Below the pieces are notes generated by a model that was not told the DNA's origin, ran no database searches, and worked only from the letters and a program-made list of their open reading frames with translations. Source: Streptomyces lanatus (GTDB lineage: Bacteria > Actinomycetota > Actinomycetes > Streptomycetales > Streptomycetaceae). From it: a stretch of 64,000 nt of DNA. Each line of letters opens with the position of its first letter. The stretch's first letter is position 1. The translations under genes and the position numbers were made by a program. Location of the stretch: contig NZ_BNBM01000016.1 of assembly GCF_014655715.1 (NCBI RefSeq), forward strand, positions 171,836 to 235,835. The letters run 5' to 3'. This document shows, piece after piece, positions 9,786 to 17,919 of the stretch.

Positions 9786-9826
9786 CCGCAGGTGCCGTAC
9801 GTCACACTGACGTACGGCACCTGCGG
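9786..9826. terminator. Bidirectional terminator between fxsA and rbpA
   Basis: A perfect 19-bp stem (9786-9804 with 9808-9826) closes a 3-base loop CAC; the arms contain GGTGCCGTACGTCA and its complement. It sits between convergent fxsA and rbpA and would stop both. There is no long U tract, as is usual in Streptomyces. Confidence 0.9.
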
Positions 9827-9855
9827 TATCGGGTGCGCTTGTTACCGGCTTCCCG

Positions 9856-10230
9856 CTAGGCGGACTTGCGGCTGTCCCGGGGGTGAACCGCGATGTTCAT
9901 CGCCCCCGAACGCAGAACGGCGAGACGCTCCTCGAGGACCTCTTCGAGTTCCTCGCGGGTCCGCCGCTCCATCAGCATGTCCCAATGTGTACGCGCGGGC
10001 TTGGCCTTCTTCTCCTCAGGGCCGTCGCCGTCCACGAGGAGTGCCTGGGCTCCGCAGACCTTGCACTCCCACTCCGGCGGGATCTCCGCCTCGACCGAGA
10101 AGGGCATCTCGAAACGATGCCCCTTCTCGCATGCGTACTCCACGGCCTGGCGCGGGGCCAGGTCGATGCCGCGGTCCGTCTCGTAGCTGGTCACCACGAG
10201 GCGCGTGCCGCGAAGAGCTCGCTCACTCAT
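9856..10230 (-). CDS. rbpA: RNA polymerase-binding protein RbpA
   Basis: Actinobacterial RNAP accessory protein that binds the principal sigma factor and the core enzyme and stabilises open complexes. The 124 residues show the full architecture: basic N-terminal tail, central Zn-ribbon-like core with C34, H38, C56 and C59 (ACEKGH and CKVCG), a basic linker and the sigma-interacting helix TREELEEVLEERLAVL. The N-terminus MSERALRGTRLV fits known orthologues. A consensus SigR promoter lies upstream, matching the thiol-stress control known in S. coelicolor. Confidence 0.97.
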   Translation of the reverse strand: MSERALRGTRLVVTSYETDRGIDLAPRQAVEYACEKGHRFEMPFSVEAEIPPEWECKVCGAQALLVDGDGPEEKKAKPARTHWDMLMERRTREELEEVLEERLAVLRSGAMNIAVHPRDSRKSA

Positions 10231-10291
10231 GAATCGTGCCTCCCGGGCTTGTCGCCCACAGGACAGGTGTCGCTGTCGTCGTCATCCGGTC

Positions 10292-10317
10292 AACGTCCGG
10301 TCGGCGGTAAAGATTCC
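10292..10317 (-). promoter_or_regulatory. SigR-type promoter of rbpA
   Basis: On the minus strand: GGGAAT (-35, GGAAT at 10317-10313), exactly 18 bases, then GTTG (-10, GTT at 10294-10292). This matches the disulphide-stress sigma-R consensus GGAAT-N18-GTT. The rbpA start codon is about 60 bases downstream. rbpA is an established SigR target. Confidence 0.85.
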
Positions 10318-10404
10318 CGTTCCGCGTCACGTTCCGGGTCGTGCGTCGCCGTCGTAGCCGCAGCCTTGCTGACCAATGTCGTACCCACCGGCGCCCGGTT
10401 TGTC

Positions 10405-10422
10405 ACATCTGCTAGCAGATGT
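10405..10422. promoter_or_regulatory. Perfect 18-bp palindrome, candidate operator
   Basis: ACATCTGCTAGCAGATGT is a perfect inverted repeat without spacer, flanked by GGTT/AACC-like bases (CCGGTTTGTC on the left, AACCC on the right). It lies ~90 bases upstream of the rbpA SigR promoter and ~87 bases past the end of the MFS gene. The lack of a loop favours a dimeric-regulator site over a terminator. The regulator is unknown. Confidence 0.5.
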
Positions 10423-10458
10423 AACCCAGCGTTTCGGCATCTTTGACGCGCAGTAACG

Positions 10459-10484
10459 GTACGCCTGGCAGGCCAAACGCGTAC
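10459..10484 (-). terminator. Possible terminator of the UMF1-type MFS gene
   Basis: Interrupted hairpin just after the MFS stop codon: outer arms GTACGC / GCGTAC with an inner TGG / CCA pair around CAGG. Modest stability. Confidence 0.35.
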
Positions 10485-10508
10485 ACTACCGCCCTTTCGT
10501 TCGGAACG

Positions 10509-11867
10509 CTAAATCGTGGTCGGCACCGGATTGCCCGCGTCGCTGATCGCCCGGCGCACCGGGACCCTCGCGAGCAGGGCGAACCCGATGACGAAGAACG
10601 CCACGAGCGAGATGATCGCGTCCCGATAACTCCCGGTCAGCTGGTAGGTGAGCCCGAACAGCAGGGGGCCAAGCCAGCTCATGCCCCGGTCGCTCATCTC
10701 GTACGCCGAGAAGTATTCGGCCTCCTTGCCCGGCGGGACCAGATGCGAGAACAGGGACCGGGACAGGGCCTGGCTGCCGCCCAGCACCAGCCCGATTCCG
10801 CCCGCCAGCACGAAGAACCACGCGGGCGCCCCGGCCGGCAGGAAGTACCCGACCGCCAGCGTCACCGTCCAGGCGATCAGTGAACCGAGGATCGTCCGTT
10901 TCGCCCCGTAGATGCGGGCCAGCCGCCCCATCGCCAGCGCCCCGGCCACCGCCAGGACCTGGACCAGCAGCACGGCGCCGATGAGCGTGGACTGTCCGAG
11001 GCCCAGTTCCTCGGAGCCGTAGATCGAGGCCTGGGAGATGACCGTCTGGATGCCGTCGTTGTAGATCAGATAGGCGAGGAGGAAGGCCAGCGTCAGCGGG
11101 TGGCGGCGCATGTCGCGGACCGTCGCCGCGAGCTGGCGGAAGCCCATCGCGGTCCGTTCCTTCGCCGCCGGCCGGGTCGAGGAGCGGCGGTCGCGCAGGC
11201 GTCGCAGCGGGATCAGCGCGAAGGCGCCCCACCACAGGCCGGCCGAGGCGAGACAGATCCGTACGGCCATGCTCTCGGTGAGCCCGAAGGAGTCGTGTGC
11301 CAGGTACAGGACCAGGTTCACGATCAGCATCAGCGAGCCCGACGCATAGCCGAAGGCCCAGCCCCGGGAGGAGACCGCGTCGCGTTCCTCGGGCGGGGCG
11401 ATCTGCGGGAGGTAGGAGTTGTAGAGCATCATCGCGACCGACTGGGCCGCGTTCGCGACGATCAGCAGGAGACCGCCGAGCAGATAGCGGTCGCCGCCCA
11501 GGAAGAACATCGCCGTGGTCGCCGTGGCCCCCACATAGGCGGCGACCGCGAGCAACGGCTTCTTGCGGCCGGAGCGGTCGGCGGCGGCGCCCACGAGCGG
11601 CATCACCAGCACGGCCACGATGACCGACAGCGACACCGAATACGCGAAGAACGAGCCCGCGCGCACCGGGATGCCCAGCGGATGGACGAACCCGTCCGCG
11701 TCCGCCGCCTCCTCGGCGACCGACGTCAGATACGGGCCCAGGAACACGGTGAGCACGCTGGTCGAGTAGACCGAGCAGGCCCAGTCGTAGAAATACCAGC
11801 CGCGTTGCTCGCGGCGGCGCCCGGCGGCGTCGTCCGCCGCCTCCGTCCGCACGGTGTCGGTGCCCAC
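10509..11867 (-). CDS. MFS transporter, UMF1/Atg22-like
   Basis: 452 residues with about 12 hydrophobic segments. The N-terminus WYFYDWACSVYSTSVLTVFLGPYL is the hallmark of the UMF1 family related to yeast Atg22 (vacuolar amino-acid efflux). The loop-2 MFS motif reads GAAADRSGRKKPLL. The interdomain loop is basic and carries RSSTRPAAKERTA. Family members are putative amino-acid or small-metabolite exporters; no bacterial substrate is certain. It lies 60 bases after the phosphodiesterase gene on the same strand and probably ends the yczE operon. Confidence 0.88.
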   Translation of the reverse strand: MGTDTVRTEAADDAAGRRREQRGWYFYDWACSVYSTSVLTVFLGPYLTSVAEEAADADGFVHPLGIPVRAGSFFAYSVSLSVIVAVLVMPLVGAAADRSGRKKPLLAVAAYVGATATTAMFFLGGDRYLLGGLLLIVANAAQSVAMMLYNSYLPQIAPPEERDAVSSRGWAFGYASGSLMLIVNLVLYLAHDSFGLTESMAVRICLASAGLWWGAFALIPLRRLRDRRSSTRPAAKERTAMGFRQLAATVRDMRRHPLTLAFLLAYLIYNDGIQTVISQASIYGSEELGLGQSTLIGAVLLVQVLAVAGALAMGRLARIYGAKRTILGSLIAWTVTLAVGYFLPAGAPAWFFVLAGGIGLVLGGSQALSRSLFSHLVPPGKEAEYFSAYEMSDRGMSWLGPLLFGLTYQLTGSYRDAIISLVAFFVIGFALLARVPVRRAISDAGNPVPTTI

Positions 11868-11927
11868 CCCGCGCCCCTCGCTTCCCCGTGATGATCCCGC
11901 GCGAGGGCGGAGCGGGCGATGACCGGG

Positions 11928-12698
11928 TCAGACCCAGACGCCCCGGTCCTCCATGACCTTGCGCAATGTGTCGATGTGATCGGTCATGATGCCATCGACT
12001 CCCAGGTCGAGGAGCCGGTGCATCACATCGGGATCATTGATGGTCCACACGTGCACCTGCAGCCCGCGCGCGTGGGCGGCCCGGACGAAGCGCCGGTCCA
12101 CCACCTGGATGCCGGACTGCGCCTCGGGCACCTGGGCGGCGACGGCCGAACGGCGCAGCGCGGCGGGCACACCCCAGGAGCGCAGCCGGAGATTCAGCAC
12201 CCCCCGGGTGCCGTACGACGTCGCCAGGCGCGGTCCGGCCAGGCGCTGGGCGCGGATCACACGGGCCTCGGAGAAGGAGCCGACGCAGACGCGGTCCCAG
12301 GCGTCCATGCGCTCGATGAGCTCAAGGAAGGGGTGCAGGGCCGGCTCCGCCTTGAGGTCGACGTTCCAGCGCACCTCGGGGAAGGTCTCCAGGAGCTCCT
12401 CGAAGAGGGGCACCGGCTCGTTGCCCGCCACGCGCGCGTGGCTCACGTCGTCCCACAGCAGGTCGGCGATCCGGCCCGCCCCGTCCGTGACCCGGTCCAA
12501 CGTCGAGTCGTGGAAGGCGACCAGCTTGCCGTCGCGCGTGGAGTGGACGTCGGTCTCGATGTACCGGTAGCCCATGTCGACCGCGCGCCGGAACTGCAGC
12601 ACGGTGTTCTCCAGGCCGTCGGCCGCCCCGCCCCGATGGGCGAACGGGATCGGGCCCGGGTGGTCGAGATACGGATGGCGTATGCGCGTGGTGCTCAC
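11928..12698 (-). CDS. Glycerophosphodiester phosphodiesterase
   Basis: Hydrolyses glycerophosphodiesters to sn-glycerol-3-phosphate and an alcohol. The 256 residues form a GDPD TIM barrel: FAHRGG (H21, R22), ETDVH (E48, D50), AFHD (H63) and WNVDLKAEP, all expected catalytic or metal ligands. There is no signal peptide, so it is cytosolic. The GTG at 12698 overlaps the stop codon of the upstream membrane-protein gene (GTGA), implying translational coupling. The larger open frame upstream is antisense noise. Confidence 0.93.
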   Translation of the reverse strand: MSTTRIRHPYLDHPGPIPFAHRGGAADGLENTVLQFRRAVDMGYRYIETDVHSTRDGKLVAFHDSTLDRVTDGAGRIADLLWDDVSHARVAGNEPVPLFEELLETFPEVRWNVDLKAEPALHPFLELIERMDAWDRVCVGSFSEARVIRAQRLAGPRLATSYGTRGVLNLRLRSWGVPAALRRSAVAAQVPEAQSGIQVVDRRFVRAAHARGLQVHVWTINDPDVMHRLLDLGVDGIMTDHIDTLRKVMEDRGVWV

Positions 12699-13411
12699 GG
12701 ACGCAGTATCGCTCCCCGGGGTTGCCCCGTGGCAACGACCGTGCTGCCGTCCGATGCCGACGGGACGGCGAACACGCGCAGGAACACCTGGGCGAGCGGG
12801 CCGATGGACACCGCGTAGAGGACGGTGCCGATGCCGACGGTGCCGCCCAGGGCGAAGCCAGTCACGACCACCGCGATCTCCACGGCCGTGCGCATCAGGC
12901 GGATCGAGCGGCCGGTGCGCTTGTGCAGACCGGTCATCAGGCCGTCCCGGGGGCCGGGGCCGAAGCGGGCGGCGATATAGAGCCCCGTGGCCACGCCGTT
13001 GAGCACGATGCCCGCCAGGAGGAGCGGGATCCGTACGGCCAGGGTGTGGGCCTCGGGGAGCAGGGCGAGCGTGCCGTCCATGGCGATGCCGACCACGAAG
13101 ACATTGGAGACGGTGCCGAGGCCGGGGCGCTGGCGCAACGGGATCCACAGGAGCAGTACGGCCGCGCCGATGAAGATCGAGACGACGCCGATCGTGAGGC
13201 CGCTGAGCTCGGCCAGGCCCTGGTGCAGCACGTTCCAGGGCTCCAGGCCGAGGCCCGCCTCGACGAGTATCGCCGAGCTGGCGCCGTAGAGCGCGAGCCC
13301 GATGTAGAGCTGTGCCAGCCGCCGTATGAGATGCCCCTGCGTGAGCCGTTGTGCGAGACGCCCCTGCGTGGACAAGACGTGCCCCCCTGTGGTGGTAGTG
13401 GCCTGATGCAT
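12695..13411 (-). CDS. YczE-type integral membrane protein
   Basis: 238 residues from ATG 13411 with five or more hydrophobic segments. Family features include YGASSAILVEAGLGLEPWNV, then GAAVLLLWIPL, then RFGPGPRDGLMTGLHKRTG and IRLMRTAVEI, as in YczE/YitT-like proteins. It is divergent, with only 64 bases between starts, from a MocR-type regulator. YczR (MocR subgroup) next to YczE is a recognised pairing. Function is unknown, though transport or vitamin B6-related roles are suspected for such pairs. It couples to the downstream phosphodiesterase. Confidence 0.85.
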   Translation of the reverse strand: MHQATTTTGGHVLSTQGRLAQRLTQGHLIRRLAQLYIGLALYGASSAILVEAGLGLEPWNVLHQGLAELSGLTIGVVSIFIGAAVLLLWIPLRQRPGLGTVSNVFVVGIAMDGTLALLPEAHTLAVRIPLLLAGIVLNGVATGLYIAARFGPGPRDGLMTGLHKRTGRSIRLMRTAVEIAVVVTGFALGGTVGIGTVLYAVSIGPLAQVFLRVFAVPSASDGSTVVATGQPRGAILRP

Positions 13412-13475
13412 GACACCCTGTGGCTTGGGATGCAATGCTCTCCATGGCCAATTCGGAGAAGGTGGACTGGAAATC

Positions 13476-14975
13476 ATGCCGCAGTGGACTTCCGCGGTGG
13501 GTGCCGCGCAGCTCGCCCGACTCCTTACCTCCCAGCAGGACCGCCCCGCCGGGCCCGGCAGCAAACGCCCGCCCGCGTACCGGGCGTTGGCCGATGGCAT
13601 CCGGCTGCTCGTCCTGGAGGGCCGCGTTCCGGTCGCCGCGCGGCTGCCCGCCGAGCGGGAACTGGCCCTCGCGCTCTCCGTGAGCCGTACGACCGTGGCG
13701 GCGGCCTATGAGGCGCTGCGCAGTGAGGGATTCCTGGAGTCCCGGCGCGGAGCCGGCAGCTGGACCGCCGTACCGGCCGGGAACCCGCTGCCCGCGCGGG
13801 GTCTCGAACCGCTGCCGCCCGAGGCGCTCGGCTCCATCATCGACCTGGGCTGCGCGGCCCTGCCCGCACCCGAGCCATGGCTCACCCGTGCCGTCCAGGG
13901 CGCCCTTGAGGAACTGCCGCCGTACGCCCACACCCACGGCGACTACCCGGCCGGGCTGCCCGCGCTGCGGTCGATGATCGCCGAGCGGTACACGGAGCGC
14001 GGGATTCCGACCATGCCCGAGCAGATCATGGTGACCACCGGGGCGATGGGCGCGATCGATGCGATCTGCCATCTGTTCGCCGGGCGCGGTGAGCGGATCG
14101 CGGTGGAGTCGCCGTCGTACGCCAACATCCTTCAGCTGATGCGGGAGGCGGGGGCGCGGCTGGTGCCCGTCGCCATGGCCGACGGGCTGGCCGGATGGGA
14201 CATGGACCGCTGGCGGCAGGTGCTGCGGGAGGCCGCGCCGCGGATCGCCTATGTCGTGGCCGACTTCCACAATCCGACCGGGGCGCTGGCCGACGAGGAC
14301 CAGCGGCGGCGGCTGGTGGACACGGCGCGCTCCGCGGGGACGGTGCTCGTCGCCGACGAGACGATGAGCGAGCTGTGGCTGGATCCGGACCTCGAAATGC
14401 CGCGGCCCGTCTGCGCCTTCGACCCCGCCGGGTCGACCGTGATCACCGTCGGGTCCGCCAGCAAGGCCTTCTGGGCGGGGATGCGGATCGGGTGGGTGCG
14501 GGCGGCTCCGGATGTGATCCGCAGCCTTGTCGCCGCGCGCGCCTACGCCGATCTGGGGACGCCGGTTCTTGAACAGCTGGCCGTGAACTGGCTGTTCGGC
14601 ACCGGGGGTTGGGAGCAGGCCGTGGACATGCGGCGGGGGCAGGCGCGGGAGAACCGGGACGCGCTTGTTGCTGCCGTGCGGCGGGAGTTGCCGGGGTGGG
14701 AGTTCGAGGTGCCTCGGGGTGGATTGACGTTGTGGGTGCGGACCGGGGGGCTTTCGGGGTCGCGGCTCGCGGAAGTGGGGGAGCGGGTGGGGGTTCGGGT
14801 GCCGTCGGGGCCTCGGTTCGGGGTGGACGGGGCCTTTGAGGGGTATGTGCGGTTGCCGTTCACCGTGGGGGGTGCGGTGGCGGAGGAGGCCGCGGTGCGG
14901 CTGGCTGCGGCGGGGCGGTTGGTGGAGAGCGGGGTTTCGGGGAACGGGGAGTCTGGGCGGGCGTTTGTGGCGTGA
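13476..14975 (+). CDS. MocR-type PLP-dependent transcriptional regulator (YczR-like)
   Basis: 499 residues: an N-terminal GntR winged HTH (about 25-95, RALADGIRLLVLEGRV, LPAERELALALSVSRTTV) joined to a fold-type I aminotransferase domain. The PLP lysine is K330 in GSASKAFWAG; FHNPTG and the Arg in MRIGWVR are further cofactor/substrate residues. MocR proteins sense PLP plus an amine and control adjacent genes. The divergent yczE-like gene is the obvious target. ATG 13476 is chosen because AAGGTGGA lies ahead and the N-terminus matches the family; an in-frame ATG at 13410 would overlap the divergent start. Confidence 0.9.
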   Translation: MPQWTSAVGAAQLARLLTSQQDRPAGPGSKRPPAYRALADGIRLLVLEGRVPVAARLPAERELALALSVSRTTVAAAYEALRSEGFLESRRGAGSWTAVPAGNPLPARGLEPLPPEALGSIIDLGCAALPAPEPWLTRAVQGALEELPPYAHTHGDYPAGLPALRSMIAERYTERGIPTMPEQIMVTTGAMGAIDAICHLFAGRGERIAVESPSYANILQLMREAGARLVPVAMADGLAGWDMDRWRQVLREAAPRIAYVVADFHNPTGALADEDQRRRLVDTARSAGTVLVADETMSELWLDPDLEMPRPVCAFDPAGSTVITVGSASKAFWAGMRIGWVRAAPDVIRSLVAARAYADLGTPVLEQLAVNWLFGTGGWEQAVDMRRGQARENRDALVAAVRRELPGWEFEVPRGGLTLWVRTGGLSGSRLAEVGERVGVRVPSGPRFGVDGAFEGYVRLPFTVGGAVAEEAAVRLAAAGRLVESGVSGNGESGRAFVA

Positions 14976-15039
14976 GTGCCGTAGGGGTTCGGTGGGGTGG
15001 GGAGGCTTACCCGCGCTCGCGGGGTGCCGCCCTCTTTGG

Positions 15040-15082
15040 GATGTGCGCCGCCCCAGCGGCACGACTGCCCGCAGCTGGGGCG
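15040..15082. terminator. Hairpin between convergent MocR and sffA genes
   Basis: Arms CGCCCCAGC (15049-15057) and GCTGGGGCG (15074-15082), 9 bp, with a 16-base loop, in the short convergent space. The sequence reminds me of a hairpin scattered through Streptomyces intergenic regions, which I cannot verify here. Confidence 0.55.
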
Positions 15083-15089
15083 ATTACGG

Positions 15090-16721
15090 CTACGACGTCT
15101 CCGCCGCCACAGCCTTCGCCGGCATCGGCTCCGGCTTCTCCAACGTCTCCAAGTCCGGCATCGGCTCCGCCTCCACCGGCGTCGTCCGCTCCGGCAGTAG
15201 TTCCACTACCGCCTGCCTATGCGCGTCGCTCGTCGCGTCGTCGTACGGGTCCGGGGTCGCCGGGACCTGGAGGCGGTGGACCGGGCCGGTGCCGAGGCGG
15301 GCGTAGCCGCGGCCGGGTGGGACGTCGGCGACCGGGGTGGTGTGCGGGGGAGCGCCCAGGACCGACTCCAGTTGCCGGGCCGTCGCCGGGCCGAGCACGA
15401 CACGCGCGCGTGTGTGCTGTCGTACGGCGTCGGACAGGGCGTCCAGAGCGTCCCACTGCTCGGCGACAACCACGGTGACGTTTGCCGCGCGGCCGTGTCG
15501 GAGGGGGACCTGGAGCAGGGACTGCGGGTCTCGGCGGCCGTCCCCGGCGGCGAGGTGGGTGAAGACCGTCGGGCGGTCCAGCAGGACCCACAGCGGACGC
15601 TTGGTGTCGTCCGGCGGTGGGTTGCCGGCCTGGCGGGCCCGGTTGATGGCGATCAGGCGCCGTTCCGTCTCCGTCGCGGCCCACTCCAGGCTGGCGATCG
15701 CCCCGGCCAGCCCGCACTCGACGGCAAGGACGCCGTCCCGGCCGGTGAGGCAGGCGTACTCGCCGGTGCTGCCGCCCTCGACGATGACCACATCGCCGTA
15801 CTGAAGGGCCTGGAGTGCGATGGAGCGCAGGAGGGTCGAGGTGCCGCTGCCCGGCTGGCCCATGACCAGCAGGTGCGGCTCGGTGGAGCGGATGCCGGTG
15901 CGCCAGACGACCGGGGGCACGTCACGCTGGTCCTCGCCGTGGGTGAGAGGCAGCGTGCGCTGGGTGCGGCTGGGGTCGGTGAAGCCCAGGACCGTCTCGC
16001 CGGGGGCCGTGACGAAGCGCTGGGCGGCGATGTCGGTGGGCAGCGGGGCGAGGACGGTGACGGTGAGTTCGTTGCCCTCCTCGTCCCAGTCGAAGTGGTA
16101 CTCCCGGCCGCGGCCCGACTTCGTGGTCAGCAGATGCTCGATGCGCGCACGGGCCTGCGCCTCGCCGTCGGTGAAGTAGGCGGGGTAGTGGATCAGCAGA
16201 CGGCCGATCCGTCCCGTGGCATCGAACTCGAACTCCGGGAAGGCCTTCTGCCACTCGCCGCCATGGGAGTACAGCGGCGAGGGGTCGTCGGCCGTCGAGA
16301 AGTACGGGACCAGCGCCTCGTACAGCGACCTCAGCCGCTCCAGCTGGGACTCGTCGGGCCCCTCGGGTGCCGCAGGCTTGCGGTCCCGGCCCTGCCAGGC
16401 TGCCGCCGCCATCAGGGTGATGACGGCGAGCAGCGGCCCGTACGGAATGAGCGCCACGACCAGGATCACCGAGGCCACCATGAACAGCAGCGGGCCGCGC
16501 CTGTCCTTGGGGGTCTCGGCCCATCTGCGCCGCCCGGCCGCGGCCAGCCGGCGCAGACCACGGGTGATCGTGATCAGTGGATGGAGGACGTCGGAGGCGC
16601 TGTCGCCCGCCGTCCGGGCCAGCTCCCGGCTCCGGGCGAACTGCGTCCGGGCCAGCTCCCGGCTCCGGGCGAACTGCGCGCTGCCTGTGCTCAGGATGCG
16701 GGGGAGGGGGCGGCGGGCCAC
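15090..16721 (-). CDS. sffA: SffA, FtsK/SpoIIIE-like septal protein
   Basis: 543 residues. Order: a basic N-terminus with an 11-residue duplication (16-26 and 27-37), a hydrophobic region at about 76-110 giving two membrane spans, a linker, and an FtsK/SpoIIIE-like RecA-fold domain. The Walker A position reads GQPGSGTST (288-296) with Thr294 where Lys is expected; the Walker B-like strand is PLWVLLDRP. In S. coelicolor SffA is targeted to sporulation septa by SmeA and contributes to chromosome segregation and spore maturation. It follows smeA by 40 bases. Identity rests on the smeA-sffA pair and architecture. Confidence 0.87.
   Translation of the reverse strand: MARRPLPRILSTGSAQFARSRELARTQFARSRELARTAGDSASDVLHPLITITRGLRRLAAAGRRRWAETPKDRRGPLLFMVASVILVVALIPYGPLLAVITLMAAAAWQGRDRKPAAPEGPDESQLERLRSLYEALVPYFSTADDPSPLYSHGGEWQKAFPEFEFDATGRIGRLLIHYPAYFTDGEAQARARIEHLLTTKSGRGREYHFDWDEEGNELTVTVLAPLPTDIAAQRFVTAPGETVLGFTDPSRTQRTLPLTHGEDQRDVPPVVWRTGIRSTEPHLLVMGQPGSGTSTLLRSIALQALQYGDVVIVEGGSTGEYACLTGRDGVLAVECGLAGAIASLEWAATETERRLIAINRARQAGNPPPDDTKRPLWVLLDRPTVFTHLAAGDGRRDPQSLLQVPLRHGRAANVTVVVAEQWDALDALSDAVRQHTRARVVLGPATARQLESVLGAPPHTTPVADVPPGRGYARLGTGPVHRLQVPATPDPYDDATSDAHRQAVVELLPERTTPVEAEPMPDLETLEKPEPMPAKAVAAETS
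16611..16676 (-). repeat. 33-bp perfect in-frame tandem duplication in sffA
   Basis: Bases 16611-16643 and 16644-16676 are identical and duplicate QFARSRELART in the cytoplasmic N-terminus of SffA. An exact DNA match implies a recent slippage or unequal-exchange event. Confidence 0.95.
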
Positions 16722-16761
16722 TGCTGTCTCCTACAGGTGCGTACGGGCGGGTGGGGCGGCG

Positions 16762-16956
16762 TCAGAACTGGATGCCGCCCAGCAGGCTCGCGAGGCTCTC
16801 GCCGCCGGCCTTGATGCTCGGGGCGATGGCCGTGCTGGCCAGATAGAAACCGAACAGGGCCGAGATCAGGGCGTGCGACGCCTTCAGCCCGTCCTTGCGG
16901 AAGAAGATGAAGACGACGATGCCGAGCAGAACGACGCCTGAGATCGAGAGGATCAT
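16762..16956 (-). CDS. smeA: SmeA, small sporulation membrane protein
   Basis: 64 residues with two hydrophobic segments: residues 1-19 (VVLLGIVVFIFF) and about 27-48 (ALISALFGFYLASTAIA), separated by the basic turn RKDGLKAS. The short tail ends in LLGGIQF. In S. coelicolor SmeA localises to sporulation septa and recruits SffA; its operon is expressed in sporulating aerial hyphae. CAGGAG precedes the ATG. The upstream region is locally AT-rich (around 17018-17035), unlike the surroundings, and probably holds the developmental promoter. Confidence 0.88.
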   Translation of the reverse strand: MILSISGVVLLGIVVFIFFRKDGLKASHALISALFGFYLASTAIAPSIKAGGESLASLLGGIQF

Positions 16957-17271
16957 GTGAGTGCTCCTGGTTGGTGGGGACAGTCACCATGAGTACTTCC
17001 AGGCTCACAGGATGTATCTATACGATAAAAGGTGCAACTGGGTGAAATTCGTCAGATTTCCCCCAAGTGGCGGAGTGTCCTTGGCCGGATGGGCTTGGGT
17101 GTCGCGTTCGACCGTGTCTGCGATGATCTTTGCCTCGGGTGCATCGGGTCATGTGCCGCGCTAGCCAGTACGCTGGCGAATCACTCGTACGGCCGAGCAC
17201 CGCTCGCCGGTCGTACCCGTGCTCCCCGCAGTTCCCCGCAGTCCCCATTCGCAGTGAGAGGCGGTCCGGCG

Positions 17272-17664
17272 ATGACCGAAGCCCCCGACCCCGAGGTCGT
17301 GGAGCTGGCGACCAAGATCTTCGATCTGGCCCGGCAGGGGCAGACCGAGGCGCTCGTGGCATACGTCGACGCGGGCGTTCCGGCCGGCCTCACCAACGAC
17401 CGGGGTGACTCCCTGGTGATGCTCGCCGCCTATCACGGCCACGCCGACGCGGTGCGTGCCCTGCTCGCGCGGGGCGCCGAGGCCGACCACGTCAACGACC
17501 GGGGCCAGACGCCACTCGCCGGTGCCGTCTTCAAGGGTGAGACGGAAGTGATCAGGGCCCTTCTCGACGGCGGCGCCGATCCGGCCGCGGGCACCCCCTC
17601 GGCCGTCGACACGGCCCGTATGTTCGGCAAGGCGGACCTGCTCGAACAGTTCGGCGCACACTGA
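17272..17664 (+). CDS. Ankyrin-repeat protein
   Basis: 130 residues, all soluble. Three ankyrin units are visible: GLTNDRGDSLVMLAAYHGHA, then HVNDRGQTPLAGAVFKGETE, then a partial one ending in ARMFGKADLLEQFGAH. Ahead is a short helical cap ELATKIFDLARQGQTEAL. Ankyrin stacks bind other proteins; the partner is unknown. GAGAGGCGG lies ahead of ATG 17272; a longer in-frame extension upstream has no family similarity and is rejected. Confidence 0.9.
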   Translation: MTEAPDPEVVELATKIFDLARQGQTEALVAYVDAGVPAGLTNDRGDSLVMLAAYHGHADAVRALLARGAEADHVNDRGQTPLAGAVFKGETEVIRALLDGGADPAAGTPSAVDTARMFGKADLLEQFGAH

Positions 17665-17859
17665 TCCGAACCTTCTGACCAGCGATAACACCAAAAACGG
17701 GGGAGGCGGTACAGGGCCGCCGAAATTTCGGTCGCGGCAGACGGAAGTGCCGAGTCATCATGACCTCGTGATTCACGGACGCGATGGCTGGGCAGGTGTT
17801 GCCGCACCGCGCGGGCCGTGATGCGGCCCGCATGGGCCACCGACGAGAGGCAGAGGAAG

Positions 17860-17919
17860 ATGGTCTACAGCAAGCAGGAAACGGCGGGCGCCCCGACGTG
17901 TTGTCACGCGGCCAGGTGA
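17860..17919 (+). CDS. 19-residue upstream ORF with Cys-Cys (possible leader peptide)
   Basis: ATG-to-TGA frame of 20 codons preceded by a good ribosome site (GAGGCAGAGGAAG). The peptide starts MVYSKQETAGAPTCC and ends CHAAR. It stops 46 bases before the HEAT-like gene. Adjacent Cys codons late in a short ORF are typical of translation-sensing leader peptides, but no alternative hairpins were worked out. The neighbouring 200 bases hold no other gene. Confidence 0.4.
   Translation: MVYSKQETAGAPTCCHAAR

Noticed and set aside
11928..15062. 1044-codon open frame on the minus strand
   Set aside because: Only its last 256 codons are the real phosphodiesterase. The rest runs antisense to the MocR gene or out of frame with the YczE-type gene, a GC-bias artefact.
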